A stretch of 5,704 nucleotides of DNA from Pseudomonadota bacterium. GTDB lineage: Bacteria; Desulfobacterota; Anaeroferrophillalia; Anaeroferrophillales; Tharpellaceae. Position 1 is the stretch's first letter. Every line of letters begins with the position of its first letter. The position numbers and the translations under genes were made by a program. Below, piece by piece: positions 5,659 to 5,704 of the stretch. The stretch lies in assembly GCA_015486505.1 (NCBI GenBank), contig WFRP01000336.1, positions 1 to 5,704 of the forward strand. The letters are read 5' to 3'. Below the pieces are notes generated by a model. That model was not told where the DNA came from. It did no database searches and worked only from the letters and a program-made list of their open reading frames with translations.

Positions 5659-5670
5659 ATAGTTTTTTTT
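5638..5670 (+). terminator. Terminator-like hairpin with T-run at the end of the right repeat
   Basis: GCGGGA (5638-5643) pairs with TCCCGC (5649-5654) around a 5-nt loop, followed after eight bases by eight T (5663-5670). The left copy keeps the same hairpin with a changed loop and a G-U closing pair, but without the T-run next to it. The gap between stem and T-run is longer than ideal, so termination activity is uncertain. Confidence 0.45.
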
Positions 5671-5704
5671 AAAGTATCATCTGTTCAATACAAGGTATTT
5701 AATA

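Noticed and set aside
5423..5659. Plus-strand open frame of 78 codons beginning with GTG
   Set aside because: The second half is the dispersed repeat also seen at the left edge, the GTG start has no Shine-Dalgarno, and no domain is recognisable.

Overview
The window carries a compact, clearly bacterial housekeeping block followed by an accessory, repeat-rich tail. The left 4 kb (196-4038, + strand) is a tight cysK-gatA-gatB run: an O-acetylserine sulfhydrylase (cysteine synthase), then the A and B subunits of the Asp-tRNA(Asn)/Glu-tRNA(Gln) amidotransferase. Gaps are 16 and 5 nt, so one transcript is likely. gatC, the small third subunit, is not in the window and must be elsewhere if the complex is functional. 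Needing GatCAB implies that Gln-tRNA and/or Asn-tRNA is made by the indirect route. The style of the genes and the type of dispersed repeat at 4647-4819 remind me of Desulfobacterota (delta-proteobacterial sulfate reducers and relatives), but this is recollection, not a demonstrated assignment.

After gatB the character changes. A stem-loop at 4083-4111 separates gatB from a convergent, AT-rich, minus-strand toxin-antitoxin pair: a 62-aa antitoxin at 4432-4620 and a 102-aa ParE/RelE-fold toxin at 4127-4435, overlapping by 4 nt (ATGA). A ~150-bp element with imperfect terminal inverted repeats (4647-4799) sits only 26 nt upstream of the antitoxin start, exactly where its promoter should be. From about 4820 to 5660 I find no convincing gene. 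This stretch holds short repeats, hairpins and a GC-rich island (about 5213-5344).

The most striking observation is that the last 51 nt around the gatB 3' end (3990-4040, including the stop codon) recur at 5112-5162 in direct orientation with only two mismatches. The toxin-antitoxin pair and the inverted-repeat element lie between the copies, exactly 1,122 bp apart. This is the geometry of a small cassette that entered at the 3' end of a conserved gene and rebuilt that end, as integrative elements do, but no integrase is present.

A second structural surprise is a dispersed repeat family found in opposite orientations at the two edges of the window (about 1-151 and 5505-5658). The two copies share three well-conserved blocks, while the arms of one stem-loop between blocks have changed together, which suggests the structure is maintained. 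The left copy is bounded by a perfect 18-bp direct repeat and may be part of a tandem array that continues past the window edge.
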